Positions 7,910 to 15,477 of a stretch of 64,000 bases of DNA are shown here, one piece after another. The position numbers and the translations under genes are program-made. Origin of the DNA: VRUE01 sp963737575 (GTDB lineage Bacteria; Actinomycetota; Thermoleophilia; Solirubrobacterales; 70-9); assembly GCA_963737575.1 (NCBI GenBank), contig CAVTTJ010000005.1, forward strand, positions 124,001 to 188,000, read 5' to 3'. Every line of letters begins with the position of its first letter. The first letter of the stretch is position 1. The notes under the pieces were generated by a model, which saw nothing but the letters and a program-made list of their open reading frames with translations, made no database searches and had not been told where the DNA came from.

Positions 7910-9460
7910 TCAGCCGGCGGCCTCGCTCAGGCGCCGCACCTGCGGCAGGTGGATCTCCTGCAGGTAGACGTCCCAATCGATCGCCGCGGTGTCGAAGGAC
8001 AGCTCGTCGCGATCGGCCTCCGGTAGGAGCTCTGCGAGGTGGCAGGCGTTGGCGTCGTCGAAGACGCAGTCGAGCTCGGTGTACGCGCCGTAGATCTTGA
8101 CCATCCGCGTCACCCGTTCGGAGAGGGAGCGGGCCGAGCGCAGCATCCGCTCCTGCGGCAGGTGGACGGGCGAGGCCATCGCTGCGCGCGCGGCCGCCGC
8201 CGCGATCCGCTCGCGGCCGATCGTCCGGCGCAGCGCGACCCTGCGATCGACGAATTTGAGGTGGCCGATCTTGATCGGCGAGCCGTTGCGCCCGGTGAGG
8301 GGGTTGGCGAGGAAGTACTCGCGGATCTCCTCGGCGAGTCGCCCGATCGAGAGCGGGTTGCGAGCGCTGCTGGCGACCGCGACCGTCCGCACCCCCTGCT
8401 CGGGCGGATGGGCGGCGGCGACGACGCACGCGTTGGCGACGAGGTCGACCGGGACGATGTCGATCACGTTGTCCTCGTGGCCGGGGAGGTGGGTGAGCCC
8501 GCGCGAGGCGTAGGCGAGGATCAGCGGGTCGGCGACCTTGATCCCCTCGAGCCAGCCTGGGCTCGGCATCCGCAGCGCGGACTCGATGATCGTCGGCCGG
8601 ATCACAGTCGTCGGGGCGGAGCGCTCGGCGACGAGGCGCTCGCCCAGCGCCTTCGAGAGGGCGTAGGTGTCGGGCCAGCCGAGCTCGATCGCGTGCCTGC
8701 GGCTCCGGCGCGAGAGCCTCTCGCCCACCCAGCGACGGCGGAGCTCCTCGGCCCGCTCGGAGGCGATCATCCGCTCGCGCCTCGCCGCGTCGCGCTCGGC
8801 GGCCTTCTCGAAGGCCTCGCGCCGCGGCTTCTCGATCGAATCGCGCTCGACCTCTTCCCGCCACCGCCGCCCGGTCGCGAAGAGCTCCTCGGGATCGAGC
8901 TCGGCGAGACCGTGATGGGGGGCGCCGTCCTCGAGCACCCTTCCCGACTGGCGGTCGGCGACGTATGCGGTCGAGACGTGAACCAGCTCGGGGTCCGAGC
9001 CGCTGTCGCGCAGCCGCCGCAGGAGCCGGACCGGCCCGAAGGTGTTGAGCGCGAGGGCGTCGTCGAGCGCCTCCTCGAAGGAGACCGTCGCGGCGCAGTG
9101 GATCACGGTGTCGATCCCGGCCAGCGCCTCGGCCGGCTGCTCGCCGAGGCCGTCGATCTCGAGGTCACCCCGCAGAGCCCGGATCCGGCCCGACTTGAGC
9201 CTGGCCCGGATCATCTCCCGCGCCGGCCCGTCGAAGCAGTCGGCGGCGAGGACACCGTCGAGGCGCTCGGCCGCGGTCGAGCCACCGGGCGCCCTCAGCA
9301 TGACGACGAGCTGGTGGATTTCCGGAGCGCTGCGAAGGAGCGTCCCCAGCACCGCCTTGCCGAGGAAGCCCGAGGCGCCGGTGAGGAGGATCTTCCGTCC
9401 CGCCAGCCGGTCGCGCACCGTCTCTCCGGTCGCGGTCGCGGTGGTGATCTCCCTGCTCAC
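7910..9460 (-). CDS. Alcohol-forming fatty acyl-CoA reductase
   Basis: The 516-residue protein has the fatty acyl reductase architecture: an extended SDR NAD(P)-binding domain (KILLTGASGFLGKAVLGTLL near 20-40, catalytic TYALSKALGE near 265), the family stretch VIRPTIIESALRMPSPGW and DIVPVDLVANA, and a C-terminal FAR_C region near 425-510 ending IHLPQVRRLS. It should reduce long-chain acyl-CoA to fatty alcohol, for instance for wax-ester synthesis. The start is GTG 9460, 7 nt after a TAGAAT box, so the mRNA is probably leaderless. An 18-bp perfect palindrome at 9484-9501 sits where a TetR-type repressor would bind. Confidence 0.85.
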   Translation of the reverse strand: MSREITTATATGETVRDRLAGRKILLTGASGFLGKAVLGTLLRSAPEIHQLVVMLRAPGGSTAAERLDGVLAADCFDGPAREMIRARLKSGRIRALRGDLEIDGLGEQPAEALAGIDTVIHCAATVSFEEALDDALALNTFGPVRLLRRLRDSGSDPELVHVSTAYVADRQSGRVLEDGAPHHGLAELDPEELFATGRRWREEVERDSIEKPRREAFEKAAERDAARRERMIASERAEELRRRWVGERLSRRSRRHAIELGWPDTYALSKALGERLVAERSAPTTVIRPTIIESALRMPSPGWLEGIKVADPLILAYASRGLTHLPGHEDNVIDIVPVDLVANACVVAAAHPPEQGVRTVAVASSARNPLSIGRLAEEIREYFLANPLTGRNGSPIKIGHLKFVDRRVALRRTIGRERIAAAAARAAMASPVHLPQERMLRSARSLSERVTRMVKIYGAYTELDCVFDDANACHLAELLPEADRDELSFDTAAIDWDVYLQEIHLPQVRRLSEAAG

Positions 9461-9467
9461 CGGGCCG

Positions 9468-9473
9468 ATTCTA
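9468..9473 (-). promoter_or_regulatory. -10 box TAGAAT of the acyl-CoA reductase gene
   Basis: TAGAAT lies 7 nt before GTG 9460. Confidence 0.5.
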
Positions 9474-9483
9474 GGACAGGGGT

Positions 9484-9501
9484 ACTGGCCGTACGGCCAG
9501 T
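9484..9501. promoter_or_regulatory. Perfect 18-bp palindromic operator candidate
   Basis: ACTGGCCGTACGGCCAGT is its own reverse complement. It falls in the -35/spacer zone of the leaderless promoter of the acyl-CoA reductase, so a bound dimeric repressor would block transcription. Confidence 0.65.
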
Positions 9502-9521
9502 CAGCCTGGGTCCGCCCGTGC

Positions 9522-10544
9522 TCAGCGGCAGAGGCGTTCGCTCGCGATCCAGTCCGACCCCGGCGGCAGCCGGCGGACCGGGCTCGACCTGCCGGCGCAC
9601 TCCTCGGCCCGCAGGCCTCCTGGGACACCGGGCGCGCTCGACGCGACGGCCGAGAGCAGAAGCGGCACCGGGTCGATCGGCGTGTCGTAGTGGCGGACCT
9701 CGAAGTGCAGGTGGGGGCCGGTCGCGTCGCCGGTCGCGCCGACGTACCCGATCAGGGTTCCGCCGACCACGTCCTCGCCGACGTAGCCGGTGATTCTCGA
9801 CATGTGCCCATACCAGCTCGTGTACCCGAGCCGGTGCTGGATCACGACGAGGTTGCCGTAGCCGCCGTAGTTGTAGGCGGCGTAGATGACCGTGCCGACG
9901 CCGGCGGCCCGGATCGGGGTTCCGTATGGGACTGGGAAGTCGACCCCGGTGTGGGTGTGACCGGGGCGCGGGGCGCCGAACGGCGACCCGATCGGTCCCG
10001 GGACCGGCCGCAGGAAGCGGACCGGGCCGCTCGGTGCCCCTTCGCCGTTGTCGCCGCCGCCTCCGACCCGCAGCGCCCGGATCGTCTGCGGGCCGGCGAG
10101 GCCGTCGACCGAGATCCCCGTCCCTTCCTGGGCGCGCAGGACGGCGGCCCTCGTGAGCGGCCCGAACAGGCCGTCGGCGCGGCCCGGCCCGTCGCCGGCG
10201 CGTTGGAGCAGGAACTGGAGCGCGGCGACGTCCCAGCCCCGGTCGCCGGCTCGCAGCACCCTGCTGCCGAGCCCGGGCCTGCCCCGCCAGCCGAGCGCCC
10301 GCCGGGTCCTCGGCCCTGCGAGCCCGTCGACATGGAGCCCGCGGCGGCGCTGGAAGGCGACGATCCCGCGGCGGGTCAGCGGCCCCCTGATCCCGTCGAC
10401 GAACCCGCTGTAGAGGTGCAGCGACCTGAGCGCCGACTGCAGCGCGGCGACGCGGGCCGGGATGCTCGCCTGCGCGGGCGCGGCGCTCGCCGCGAGGGCG
10501 ATGGTGATCAGGGCCGCGGCGCCGATTGCTCGGATCGGGCGCAT
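9522..10544 (-). CDS. Secreted peptidoglycan-binding M23 metallopeptidase
   Basis: The 340-residue protein has a signal peptide (ALITIALAASAAPAQA), two peptidoglycan-binding type 1 repeats near 30-85 and 95-165 (each ending with a DGxxGPxTxxA-like motif) and an M23 endopeptidase domain near 180-305. The LytM zinc motifs are HTGVDF and GPHLHFE, and the catalytic His is in YGHMSR. It should cleave peptide cross-links in the cell wall. The C-terminal 35 residues contain two Cys and match no domain I know. The small gene upstream on the same strand is separated from it by a strong hairpin. Confidence 0.9.
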   Translation of the reverse strand: MRPIRAIGAAALITIALAASAAPAQASIPARVAALQSALRSLHLYSGFVDGIRGPLTRRGIVAFQRRRGLHVDGLAGPRTRRALGWRGRPGLGSRVLRAGDRGWDVAALQFLLQRAGDGPGRADGLFGPLTRAAVLRAQEGTGISVDGLAGPQTIRALRVGGGGDNGEGAPSGPVRFLRPVPGPIGSPFGAPRPGHTHTGVDFPVPYGTPIRAAGVGTVIYAAYNYGGYGNLVVIQHRLGYTSWYGHMSRITGYVGEDVVGGTLIGYVGATGDATGPHLHFEVRHYDTPIDPVPLLLSAVASSAPGVPGGLRAEECAGRSSPVRRLPPGSDWIASERLCR

Positions 10545-10596
10545 CCCGAATACTGGGTAACAGCTTCGGGCTCAGCGCCCGCAACATCGGTTGCAC

Positions 10597-10625
10597 CCGC
10601 GGCCCGGGGTTGACCCAGGCCGCGG
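10597..10625 (-). terminator. GC-rich hairpin between the small gene and the M23 gene
   Basis: CCGCGGCC at 10597-10604 pairs with GGCCGCGG at 10618-10625, extended inward by GGG/CCC. There is no U-tract, as is common for actinobacterial terminators. Confidence 0.5.
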
Positions 10626-10636
10626 TGCCTCGAAGG

Positions 10637-10867
10637 TCAGTTCCGGAACGCCTCTGCCTGGCGGTTGATCACCTCGGGCTCGCGGTGGATCACCCGCGGA
10701 TCCCGGTGTTCGAGCTCATCTGCGTCGAATACGGCCCACCCGACTCGCTCCACCAGCTGGGTGGAGAAGTGATCGGACTCGAGGTCGCTGAGCGCGATCC
10801 GCTCTCGATAAACGACCTCGCTCTGGGGGGCCTCAGGCGTGTCTGCTACTACGAGTATCTGCGGCAT
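10637..10867 (-). CDS. Small conserved-looking protein of unknown function
   Basis: The 76-residue protein starts MPQILVVADTPEAPQSEVVY and is acidic, soluble-looking and without a signal peptide, transmembrane segment or Cys pair. I believe it is real because AGGAGG lies at the right distance before ATG 10867, one of the clearest ribosome-binding sites in a window where most genes lack one. The C-terminal third is rich in His, Arg and Glu (EHRDPRVIHREPEVINRQAE). I do not recognise a family. The neighbours are a wall peptidase and a divergent secreted propeller. Confidence 0.6.
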   Translation of the reverse strand: MPQILVVADTPEAPQSEVVYRERIALSDLESDHFSTQLVERVGWAVFDADELEHRDPRVIHREPEVINRQAEAFRN

Positions 10868-10962
10868 AACTCCTCCTGGTTCGAGTTCGCAAAGATTCCC
10901 GGCCCCGGCTTTCCCGGGGATCAACTTCCCGTAAAGATCCGGTCAAAACTCGGGGAACGACC

Positions 10963-10968
10963 TAGACT
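10963..10968 (+). promoter_or_regulatory. -10 box TAGACT (leaderless) of the Vgb-like propeller gene
   Basis: TAGACT ends 7 nt before ATG 10976. Confidence 0.5.
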
Positions 10969-10975
10969 GTCGGCG

Positions 10976-12304
10976 ATGCTGCTCCGCCGGATCGTGATCG
11001 CGGCCCTCGCACTGGCCACCGCCGCCCTCTTCGGCACGAGCGCATCCGCCCTCGCGGCGCCCGAAATCGACGGCCAGTTCCCGCTCGCGTCGCCGGTCGA
11101 AACCAACACCAAGATCGCCGCCGGCCCCGACGGGAACATCTGGGTCGTGGTGCACGGGGTGGACGACGACGTCGCTCGCGTCACCCCGGCCGGGGGGATC
11201 GAAGAATTCGAACTCGAAGGGATCGAACAACTCTCGGGGATCTCCGCGGGGCCGGAAGGCAAGATGTGGGTCACGGCGACGAACAAGGTCGCCTCCTTCT
11301 CACCGTCCGACCCGAAAGGCTCGACCGAAGTTTTCACGATCAACGACGTCACCTCCAACGACCCGATCGTCGCCGGGCCCGACGGGCAGATGTGGGTCGG
11401 CGCGAGCAACAATGTCGTCCATTTCCTGCCCTCGGCCCCTGAAGAAGCGAAATCGGTGCCGGTCGCCGGATTGAGCCCGAGAGACATCGATGTCGCCGGC
11501 TCGCTGATCGTCGTCGCCGATGCCGGCAAAGCACGGATCGTGACCCTGACCACGGCCGGCGTCGTCCAGCCGGACTTCGAAATCGGCCACGAAGGGGCGG
11601 GCGCATCGCAGGGCGTCGCGGGAAGTCCGACGGGCCAGATCGCGTTCTCGGACCCGGGAGCCAGCCCCGAGAGCATCGGCCTGATCACACCGCCGAACCC
11701 GGCCCAGGAGTTCGAACGCGACGGTGACCCATTCGGCGTCGCCTACGGCTCGGACGGCGCGTTCTGGGTACCCCTCTTTGGGGCCGCTCCCACCGTGCCG
11801 CCAGGGGTCGAGAGGCTGACGAGCACCGGCGAGCGCACCTTCTTCGGCGGCCTCAAACCGGGCTTCGGTGCCCGGCAGATCACCGCCGGCCCGAACAACA
11901 CGATGTGGATGACCGCGGAAAACAACACCGAAAACGAATACGAGGTCGTGCGGATCAGCGGCCTCGAACCGCCTGCCGCGGTCCCGATCAGCGGCACGAA
12001 ACCGAAAACTCCCGAGACCATCATCGGCAAGGGGCCGAAGAAGACGGTGAAGACCAAGGGCAAAAAGGCCAAGGTCACCTTCAGATTCAGCTCATCCGAC
12101 GCGGCCGCGAAGTTCGAATGCGCCCTGGTGACGATCAAGAAAGGCAAGAAAGCGCCGACGCCCAAGTTCAAGGGCTGCAAATCGCCGAAGAAGTACAGCC
12201 TGAAGCCGGGCAAGTATCGCTTCAACGTCCGAGCCGTCCTCGCCGGCGTCGCCGACCCCTCGCCGGCGACCAAGGCCTTCAAGGTCGTCCACGTCAAGGG
12301 CTGA
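10976..12304 (+). CDS. Secreted virginiamycin-B-lyase-like beta-propeller with C-terminal Ig-like module
   Basis: The 442-residue protein has a signal peptide (IVIAALALATAALFGTSASALA) and about seven propeller repeats with the streptogramin-lyase pattern, for example IAAGPDGNIWV, ISAGPEGKMWV, IVAGPDGQMWV and ITAGPNNTMWM. The Vgb catalytic His and Glu are not obvious, so lyase activity is unlikely. A Lys-rich linker leads to a C-terminal module with paired Cys (FECALV, KGCKSPKKYSLKPGKYRFNV) related to that of the other propeller here. It should be extracellular. Glu is written mainly GAA, unlike most cytosolic genes in the window. Confidence 0.8.
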   Translation: MLLRRIVIAALALATAALFGTSASALAAPEIDGQFPLASPVETNTKIAAGPDGNIWVVVHGVDDDVARVTPAGGIEEFELEGIEQLSGISAGPEGKMWVTATNKVASFSPSDPKGSTEVFTINDVTSNDPIVAGPDGQMWVGASNNVVHFLPSAPEEAKSVPVAGLSPRDIDVAGSLIVVADAGKARIVTLTTAGVVQPDFEIGHEGAGASQGVAGSPTGQIAFSDPGASPESIGLITPPNPAQEFERDGDPFGVAYGSDGAFWVPLFGAAPTVPPGVERLTSTGERTFFGGLKPGFGARQITAGPNNTMWMTAENNTENEYEVVRISGLEPPAAVPISGTKPKTPETIIGKGPKKTVKTKGKKAKVTFRFSSSDAAAKFECALVTIKKGKKAPTPKFKGCKSPKKYSLKPGKYRFNVRAVLAGVADPSPATKAFKVVHVKG

Positions 12305-12411
12305 GCCGCGCTCGTCCGGCCAGACACCGAGTCTCGCCCGTGCGAGATCGGTGCTCGGGACTGGTGGCGCGACATGTGGTCCGAGCGCTGCTGCCCAGCC
12401 CTACTCGCCGA

Positions 12412-12585
12412 CTAACTCAAATCTGTACCCGCCCGTGTCGCGGCACCGGATCGAACCCTATTCCCGTCGAACAGAGGCCATTGACCCTTTGCCGCCGTGA
12501 CCGTTGCAGGGCCGATCAAGAGGACGACCCAGAGCCCGATCCCGTAGGCGATGGCTACTCCCGTAGAAACAGCGAGTAGCCGCAC
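12412..12585 (-). pseudogene. Truncated tandem copy of the small membrane protein gene
   Basis: From GTG 12585 the frame gives 57 residues, beginning VRLLAVSTGVAIAYGIGLWV and diverging later (GPATVTAAKGQWPLF against APATITALKGQWLLF). It then loses similarity and stops. The first 60 bp (12524-12583) are identical to 12804-12863 in the full copy. It is a decayed duplicate, or less likely a short expressed single-span protein. Confidence 0.5.
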
Positions 12586-12868
12586 GGGGACCTATTCGGT
12601 CGCGGTTGCGCCGGGTTGCGCCGTATCGAGCCTGCGTGCGCGCGAGCTTATCCGGGCCGTAGCGGTGTCGAGTCCACCAGGACTCGGGTCGCGCCAGCCT
12701 CATCGCGGCAATCCACCAAACCAATCCCACTGTGAGCCAGCCGGCCGCGAACAGGAGCCATTGGCCCTTCAGGGCGGTGATCGTCGCTGGTGCGACGATC
12801 AGTACGACCCAGAGCCCGATCCCGTAGGCGATGGCTACTCCCGTAGAAACAGCGAGTAGCCGCTCCAC
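12458..12868 (-). CDS. Small two-span membrane protein, 5' copy of a tandem duplication
   Basis: The frame opens at GTG 12868 and encodes two hydrophobic segments, near residues 5-30 (GVAIAYGIGLWVVLIVAPAT) and 38-56 (LFAAGWLTVGLVWWIAAM), then a basic tail (RHRYGPDKLARTQARYG). Beyond about residue 85 it runs out of phase through the truncated duplicate, so the original stop was probably lost or moved by the duplication and the real C-terminus is uncertain. I recognise no family. There is no clear ribosome-binding site. Confidence 0.5.
   Translation of the reverse strand: MERLLAVSTGVAIAYGIGLWVVLIVAPATITALKGQWLLFAAGWLTVGLVWWIAAMRLARPESWWTRHRYGPDKLARTQARYGATRRNRDRIGPRAATRCFYGSSHRLRDRALGRPLDRPCNGHGGKGSMASVRRE
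12524..12583. repeat. 60-bp direct repeat, copy 2
   Basis: Identical to 12804-12863, 280 bp away in the same orientation. It encodes the N-terminal membrane segment of the small membrane protein. Confidence 0.9.
12804..12863. repeat. 60-bp direct repeat, copy 1
   Basis: Identical to 12524-12583. Flanking sequence has diverged, which suggests recent gene conversion limited to this block. Confidence 0.9.
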
Positions 12869-12876
12869 AGCTCGGC

Positions 12877-13254
12877 TCAGTTCCCAATTAGCTCACAACG
12901 GTACCCATCCGGATCCCTGACGAAGCAGATCAGGGGGCCCTCGGTCCGGCCGCCGGGGCGGTATGGGGGCTTTTCGGGCTCGACGCCCTTCTCCGCAAGG
13001 GCGGTGAGGGTCGCCTCGAGGTCGTCGACCCAGAGGGCGATGTGGTTGTACCCGGTGCCGTGCTCGTAGGAGTCGACGCCGTGGTTGTAGGTCAGCTCGA
13101 GGACGTCGGCCTCGCCCGGCAGGCCCATGAAGACGTTGATCGCCTCGTCGCCGATCGGCATCCGGCGGCGCTCCTCGAACCCGAGCTTCTCGTAGAAGGC
13201 GACCGAGCGGTCGATGTCGCCGATCCGGTAGCAGGTGTGGAGGAAGGTCGCGAT
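12877..13254 (-). CDS. Glyoxalase I-like VOC-family metalloenzyme, apparent ATC start
   Basis: The 125-residue protein is a glyoxalase I-like fold with all four metal ligands visible: His in FLHTCYRIGD, Glu in DVLELTYN, His in YNHIALWVDD and Glu in GYRCELI. It should isomerise a methylglyoxal-thiol adduct. The first ATG (13161) would remove the first ligand and about 31 residues. Between the in-frame TAG at 13264-13266 and that His there is no ATG, GTG, TTG or CTG. The only near-start is ATC at 13252-13254, 6 nt after a TAGCCT box, exactly where other leaderless genes here begin. Confidence 0.75.
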   Translation of the reverse strand: MATFLHTCYRIGDIDRSVAFYEKLGFEERRRMPIGDEAINVFMGLPGEADVLELTYNHGVDSYEHGTGYNHIALWVDDLEATLTALAEKGVEPEKPPYRPGGRTEGPLICFVRDPDGYRCELIGN

Positions 13255-13260
13255 GGCCTC

Positions 13261-13266
13261 AGGCTA
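13261..13266 (-). promoter_or_regulatory. -10 box TAGCCT of the glyoxalase gene
   Basis: TAGCCT ends 6 nt before the proposed ATC start at 13254. Confidence 0.5.
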
Positions 13267-13289
13267 ACCGAGGGGCGGCGTCTGGGGAA

Positions 13290-13295
13290 TACTGT
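13290..13295 (+). promoter_or_regulatory. -10 box TACTGT (leaderless) of the alpha/beta hydrolase gene
   Basis: TACTGT ends 6 nt before ATG 13302; it faces the glyoxalase promoter across about 25 bp. Confidence 0.45.
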
Positions 13296-13301
13296 TCTGG
13301 A

Positions 13302-14195
13302 ATGGAAGCACCGGAGATGAGCTCGGTCCGCATCCACGGTCGCTCGGTCGCCTACGTCGCGGCCGGCGACGGTCCCGTCCTGCTGCTGATCCACGGGATG
13401 GCGGGGACCTGCGAGAGCTGGCGCGAGGTGATCGAGCCGCTGGCCCGCGACCACACCGTCATCGCCCCCGACCTTCCCGGCCACGGCGCCTCCGAGCCCG
13501 GCGGCGGCGACTACTCGATCGGCGCCCTCGCGGCCGGCCTGCGCGACCTGCTGCTGGCCCTCGGCCACGACCGCGCGACGGTCGTAGGGCATTCGCTCGG
13601 CGGTGGGGTGGGGATGCAGTTCGCCTACCAATACCCGGAGATGATCGAGCGGCTGGCGCTCGTCTCCAGCGGCGGCCTCGGCCCGGAGGTCAGCCCGGTG
13701 CTCCGCGCGGCGACGCTTCCCGGCGCCGACCTCTTCATCGCCGCCACCGCCGGGCCCGGTTCGGTGGTGGGATCGGCGCTGGGGAAGGGGCTGGCGGCGC
13801 TCGGCCTTCGCCCGGACCCCGACGTCGCCGAGGTGGCACGGAGCTATGCGTCCCTCAACGACTCCGACCGCCGCGCGGCCTTCCTCGCCACCGTCCGCGC
13901 TGTGATCGGGACCGGCGGCCAGCGGATCGACGCCGCCGACCGCCTCTACCTGGCCGAGGCGGTCCCGGTTCTGATCGTCTGGGGCGCCGAGGACTCGATC
14001 ATCCCCGTGCGCCACGGTGAGCGCGCGCACGAGGCGATTCCCGCCAGCAGGCTCGAGATCTTCGAGGGGGTCGGCCACGTGCCGCAGCTCGAGGCGCCCG
14101 GCCGCTTCACGATCGCCCTCGAACGGTTCCTGCGCGATACCGAGCCGGCACGCTTCGACTCCGAGGAGTGGCGGGCCCGGCTGCGCGTCGCCTGA
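13302..14195 (+). CDS. Alpha/beta-fold hydrolase
   Basis: The 297-residue protein has the canonical alpha/beta hydrolase pattern: oxyanion motif LLIHGMAGTCESW near residue 30, nucleophile elbow GHSLGGG near 97-103, acid in WGAEDSIIP near 230 and catalytic His in GVGHVPQLE near 257. The cap region (LPGADLFIAATAGPGSVVGSALG) is Gly/Ala-rich. It could be an esterase, epoxide hydrolase or C-C hydrolase; the nucleophile Ser excludes haloalkane dehalogenase and epoxide hydrolase with Asp. It is divergent from the glyoxalase and 20 nt upstream of an RNA methyltransferase. Confidence 0.88.
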   Translation: MEAPEMSSVRIHGRSVAYVAAGDGPVLLLIHGMAGTCESWREVIEPLARDHTVIAPDLPGHGASEPGGGDYSIGALAAGLRDLLLALGHDRATVVGHSLGGGVGMQFAYQYPEMIERLALVSSGGLGPEVSPVLRAATLPGADLFIAATAGPGSVVGSALGKGLAALGLRPDPDVAEVARSYASLNDSDRRAAFLATVRAVIGTGGQRIDAADRLYLAEAVPVLIVWGAEDSIIPVRHGERAHEAIPASRLEIFEGVGHVPQLEAPGRFTIALERFLRDTEPARFDSEEWRARLRVA

Positions 14196-14215
14196 GCGAT
14201 GGCGGCGGGCGCCAG

Positions 14216-14956
14216 GTGAACGGCGACAGAGCGCTTGTCGCCAGGTTCCGGGCGGCGCGGCGCGACCGCGGCGTGGCCGTTCTCGAGGGGTTTCACGCCC
14301 TCAAGCACGCGCTGCGCTTCGGGGCCGATATCGAGGAGGTCCTCGCCGCCGACGCCGGCGAGCTCGAGGAGCTGGCGAGTGAGCTGGCGCCCGACCTGCG
14401 CGGCTCCCTCGCCGACCGGGCGGCGCCGGTCAGCCCCGAGCTGCTCGCCGAGCTGGTGCCGCAGGCGCCGCGAACCGGTGTCGTCGCGATCGCCCGCCGT
14501 CCCGAGGTCGACGTCGGCGCGGTGCTCGCCGAACCGCGCGAGGGGCCGATCGTCTTCCTCGAGGACCCGCGGACCATGGGCAACATGGGCGCCTGCGTCA
14601 GGGTCGCCGCGGCGGCGGACGCAGCCGCGGTTCTCAGCACCGGCGACAACGACCCCTGGCATCCCGACGCCCTCCGCGGCGCCGCCGGTCTCCACTTCGC
14701 TCTGCCGGTCGCGGGGGTCCCGCAGCTCCCCGACACCGAGCGGCCGCTGATCGCGATCGACCCCGGGGGAGACGACCTCCGCCCGGCCGACCTCCCGGCC
14801 GGCGCGATCCTCGCCTTCGGCACCGAGCGCCACGGTCTCTCGGCGGAGCTGCTCGATCGCGCCGACGCCCGCCTCGGGATCCCGATGCGCCCCGGCGTCT
14901 CCAGTCTCAACCTCGCGACCGCGGTCGCCGCCGTCCTGTTTGCCCAGCGGCTCTAG
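14216..14956 (+). CDS. SpoU/TrmH-family RNA 2'-O-methyltransferase
   Basis: The 246-residue protein has an N-terminal substrate-binding region (VLEGFHALKHALRFG) and a SPOUT knot domain with the three SpoU motifs: motif 1 EDPRTMGNMGACVRVAAAA, motif 2 LAFGTERHGLS and motif 3 IPMRPGVSSLNLATAVAAVLF. It should methylate ribose in rRNA or tRNA using SAM. In motif 1 the usual Asn of DNxxNxG is replaced by Arg (DPRTMGN), while the catalytic Arg/Glu/Asn region is kept. I choose GTG 14216 because the upstream in-frame codons overlap the hydrolase. Confidence 0.88.
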   Translation: MNGDRALVARFRAARRDRGVAVLEGFHALKHALRFGADIEEVLAADAGELEELASELAPDLRGSLADRAAPVSPELLAELVPQAPRTGVVAIARRPEVDVGAVLAEPREGPIVFLEDPRTMGNMGACVRVAAAADAAAVLSTGDNDPWHPDALRGAAGLHFALPVAGVPQLPDTERPLIAIDPGGDDLRPADLPAGAILAFGTERHGLSAELLDRADARLGIPMRPGVSSLNLATAVAAVLFAQRL

Positions 14957-15004
14957 AGCGGTCTAGTATCCAATTACTCCGTCCCCTTTGAAAGGACCCA
15001 CCAC

Positions 15005-15397
15005 TTGCTGGCCCTCGCAGATGTCACCTTCGGCGAACTGCTCCTGATCGTCCTCGAGATCTTCTTCTTCGTGATCTGGATCTGGATCCTGTTCACGATC
15101 ATCACCGACCTCTTCCGCGACCACGAGATGTCGGGCTGGGGGAAGGCGGTCTGGGTCTTCTTCCTGATCTTCCTGCCGTTCATCACGGCGTTGATCTACC
15201 TGATCGCGCGCGGCAGCGGAATGCGGGACCGGACGGTCAAAGCCCAGGCCGACGCAAAAAAGCATTTCGACGAATACGTCCGCGAGACTGCCCACACGTC
15301 GCCGGCCGACGAACTGCACAAACTCCAGGAGCTGAAGGAAAAGGGAGCCCTCACCGACGAGGAGTTCCAGCAGGCGAAGTCGAAACTGCTCGCCTGA
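15005..15397 (+). CDS. PLDc_N/SHOCT-domain membrane protein
   Basis: The 130-residue protein has two transmembrane segments (LLLIVLEIFFFVIWIWILFTI near 11-31 and VWVFFLIFLPFITALIYLI near 50-68), with WVFFLIFLPF resembling the PLDc_N region of cardiolipin synthases without the catalytic domains. A coiled SHOCT motif closes the protein (ADELHKLQELKEKGALTDEEF). Such proteins are abundant and of unknown function; SHOCT probably mediates oligomerisation. The TTG start follows AAAGGA at a plausible distance. Confidence 0.82.
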   Translation: MLALADVTFGELLLIVLEIFFFVIWIWILFTIITDLFRDHEMSGWGKAVWVFFLIFLPFITALIYLIARGSGMRDRTVKAQADAKKHFDEYVRETAHTSPADELHKLQELKEKGALTDEEFQQAKSKLLA

Positions 15398-15450
15398 CCC
15401 AGGCGTCGACGCGGCGCAGGTTTTTCCTCCAAACGGCCGGTTTCTGCAAC

Positions 15451-15477
15451 AGGAGTTGCAAGTTATTAGCAACTCCT
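15451..15477. promoter_or_regulatory. Inverted repeat upstream of the wall-hydrolase gene
   Basis: AGGAGTTGC (15451-15459) and GCAACTCCT (15469-15477) are perfectly complementary around a 9-nt AT-rich loop. It is an operator or leader hairpin candidate 38 nt before the start codon. Confidence 0.5.

Noticed and set aside
12440..12470. tRNA-like fragment GGATCGAACCC
   Set aside because: It resembles a T-arm but no acceptor, D-arm or anticodon stem can be built around it.
14190..14220. Further copy of the stop-anchored repeat (TGAGCGATGG...)
   Set aside because: Only TGAGCG is shared; the rest does not align with copies A-C. The same holds for 44421-44445.
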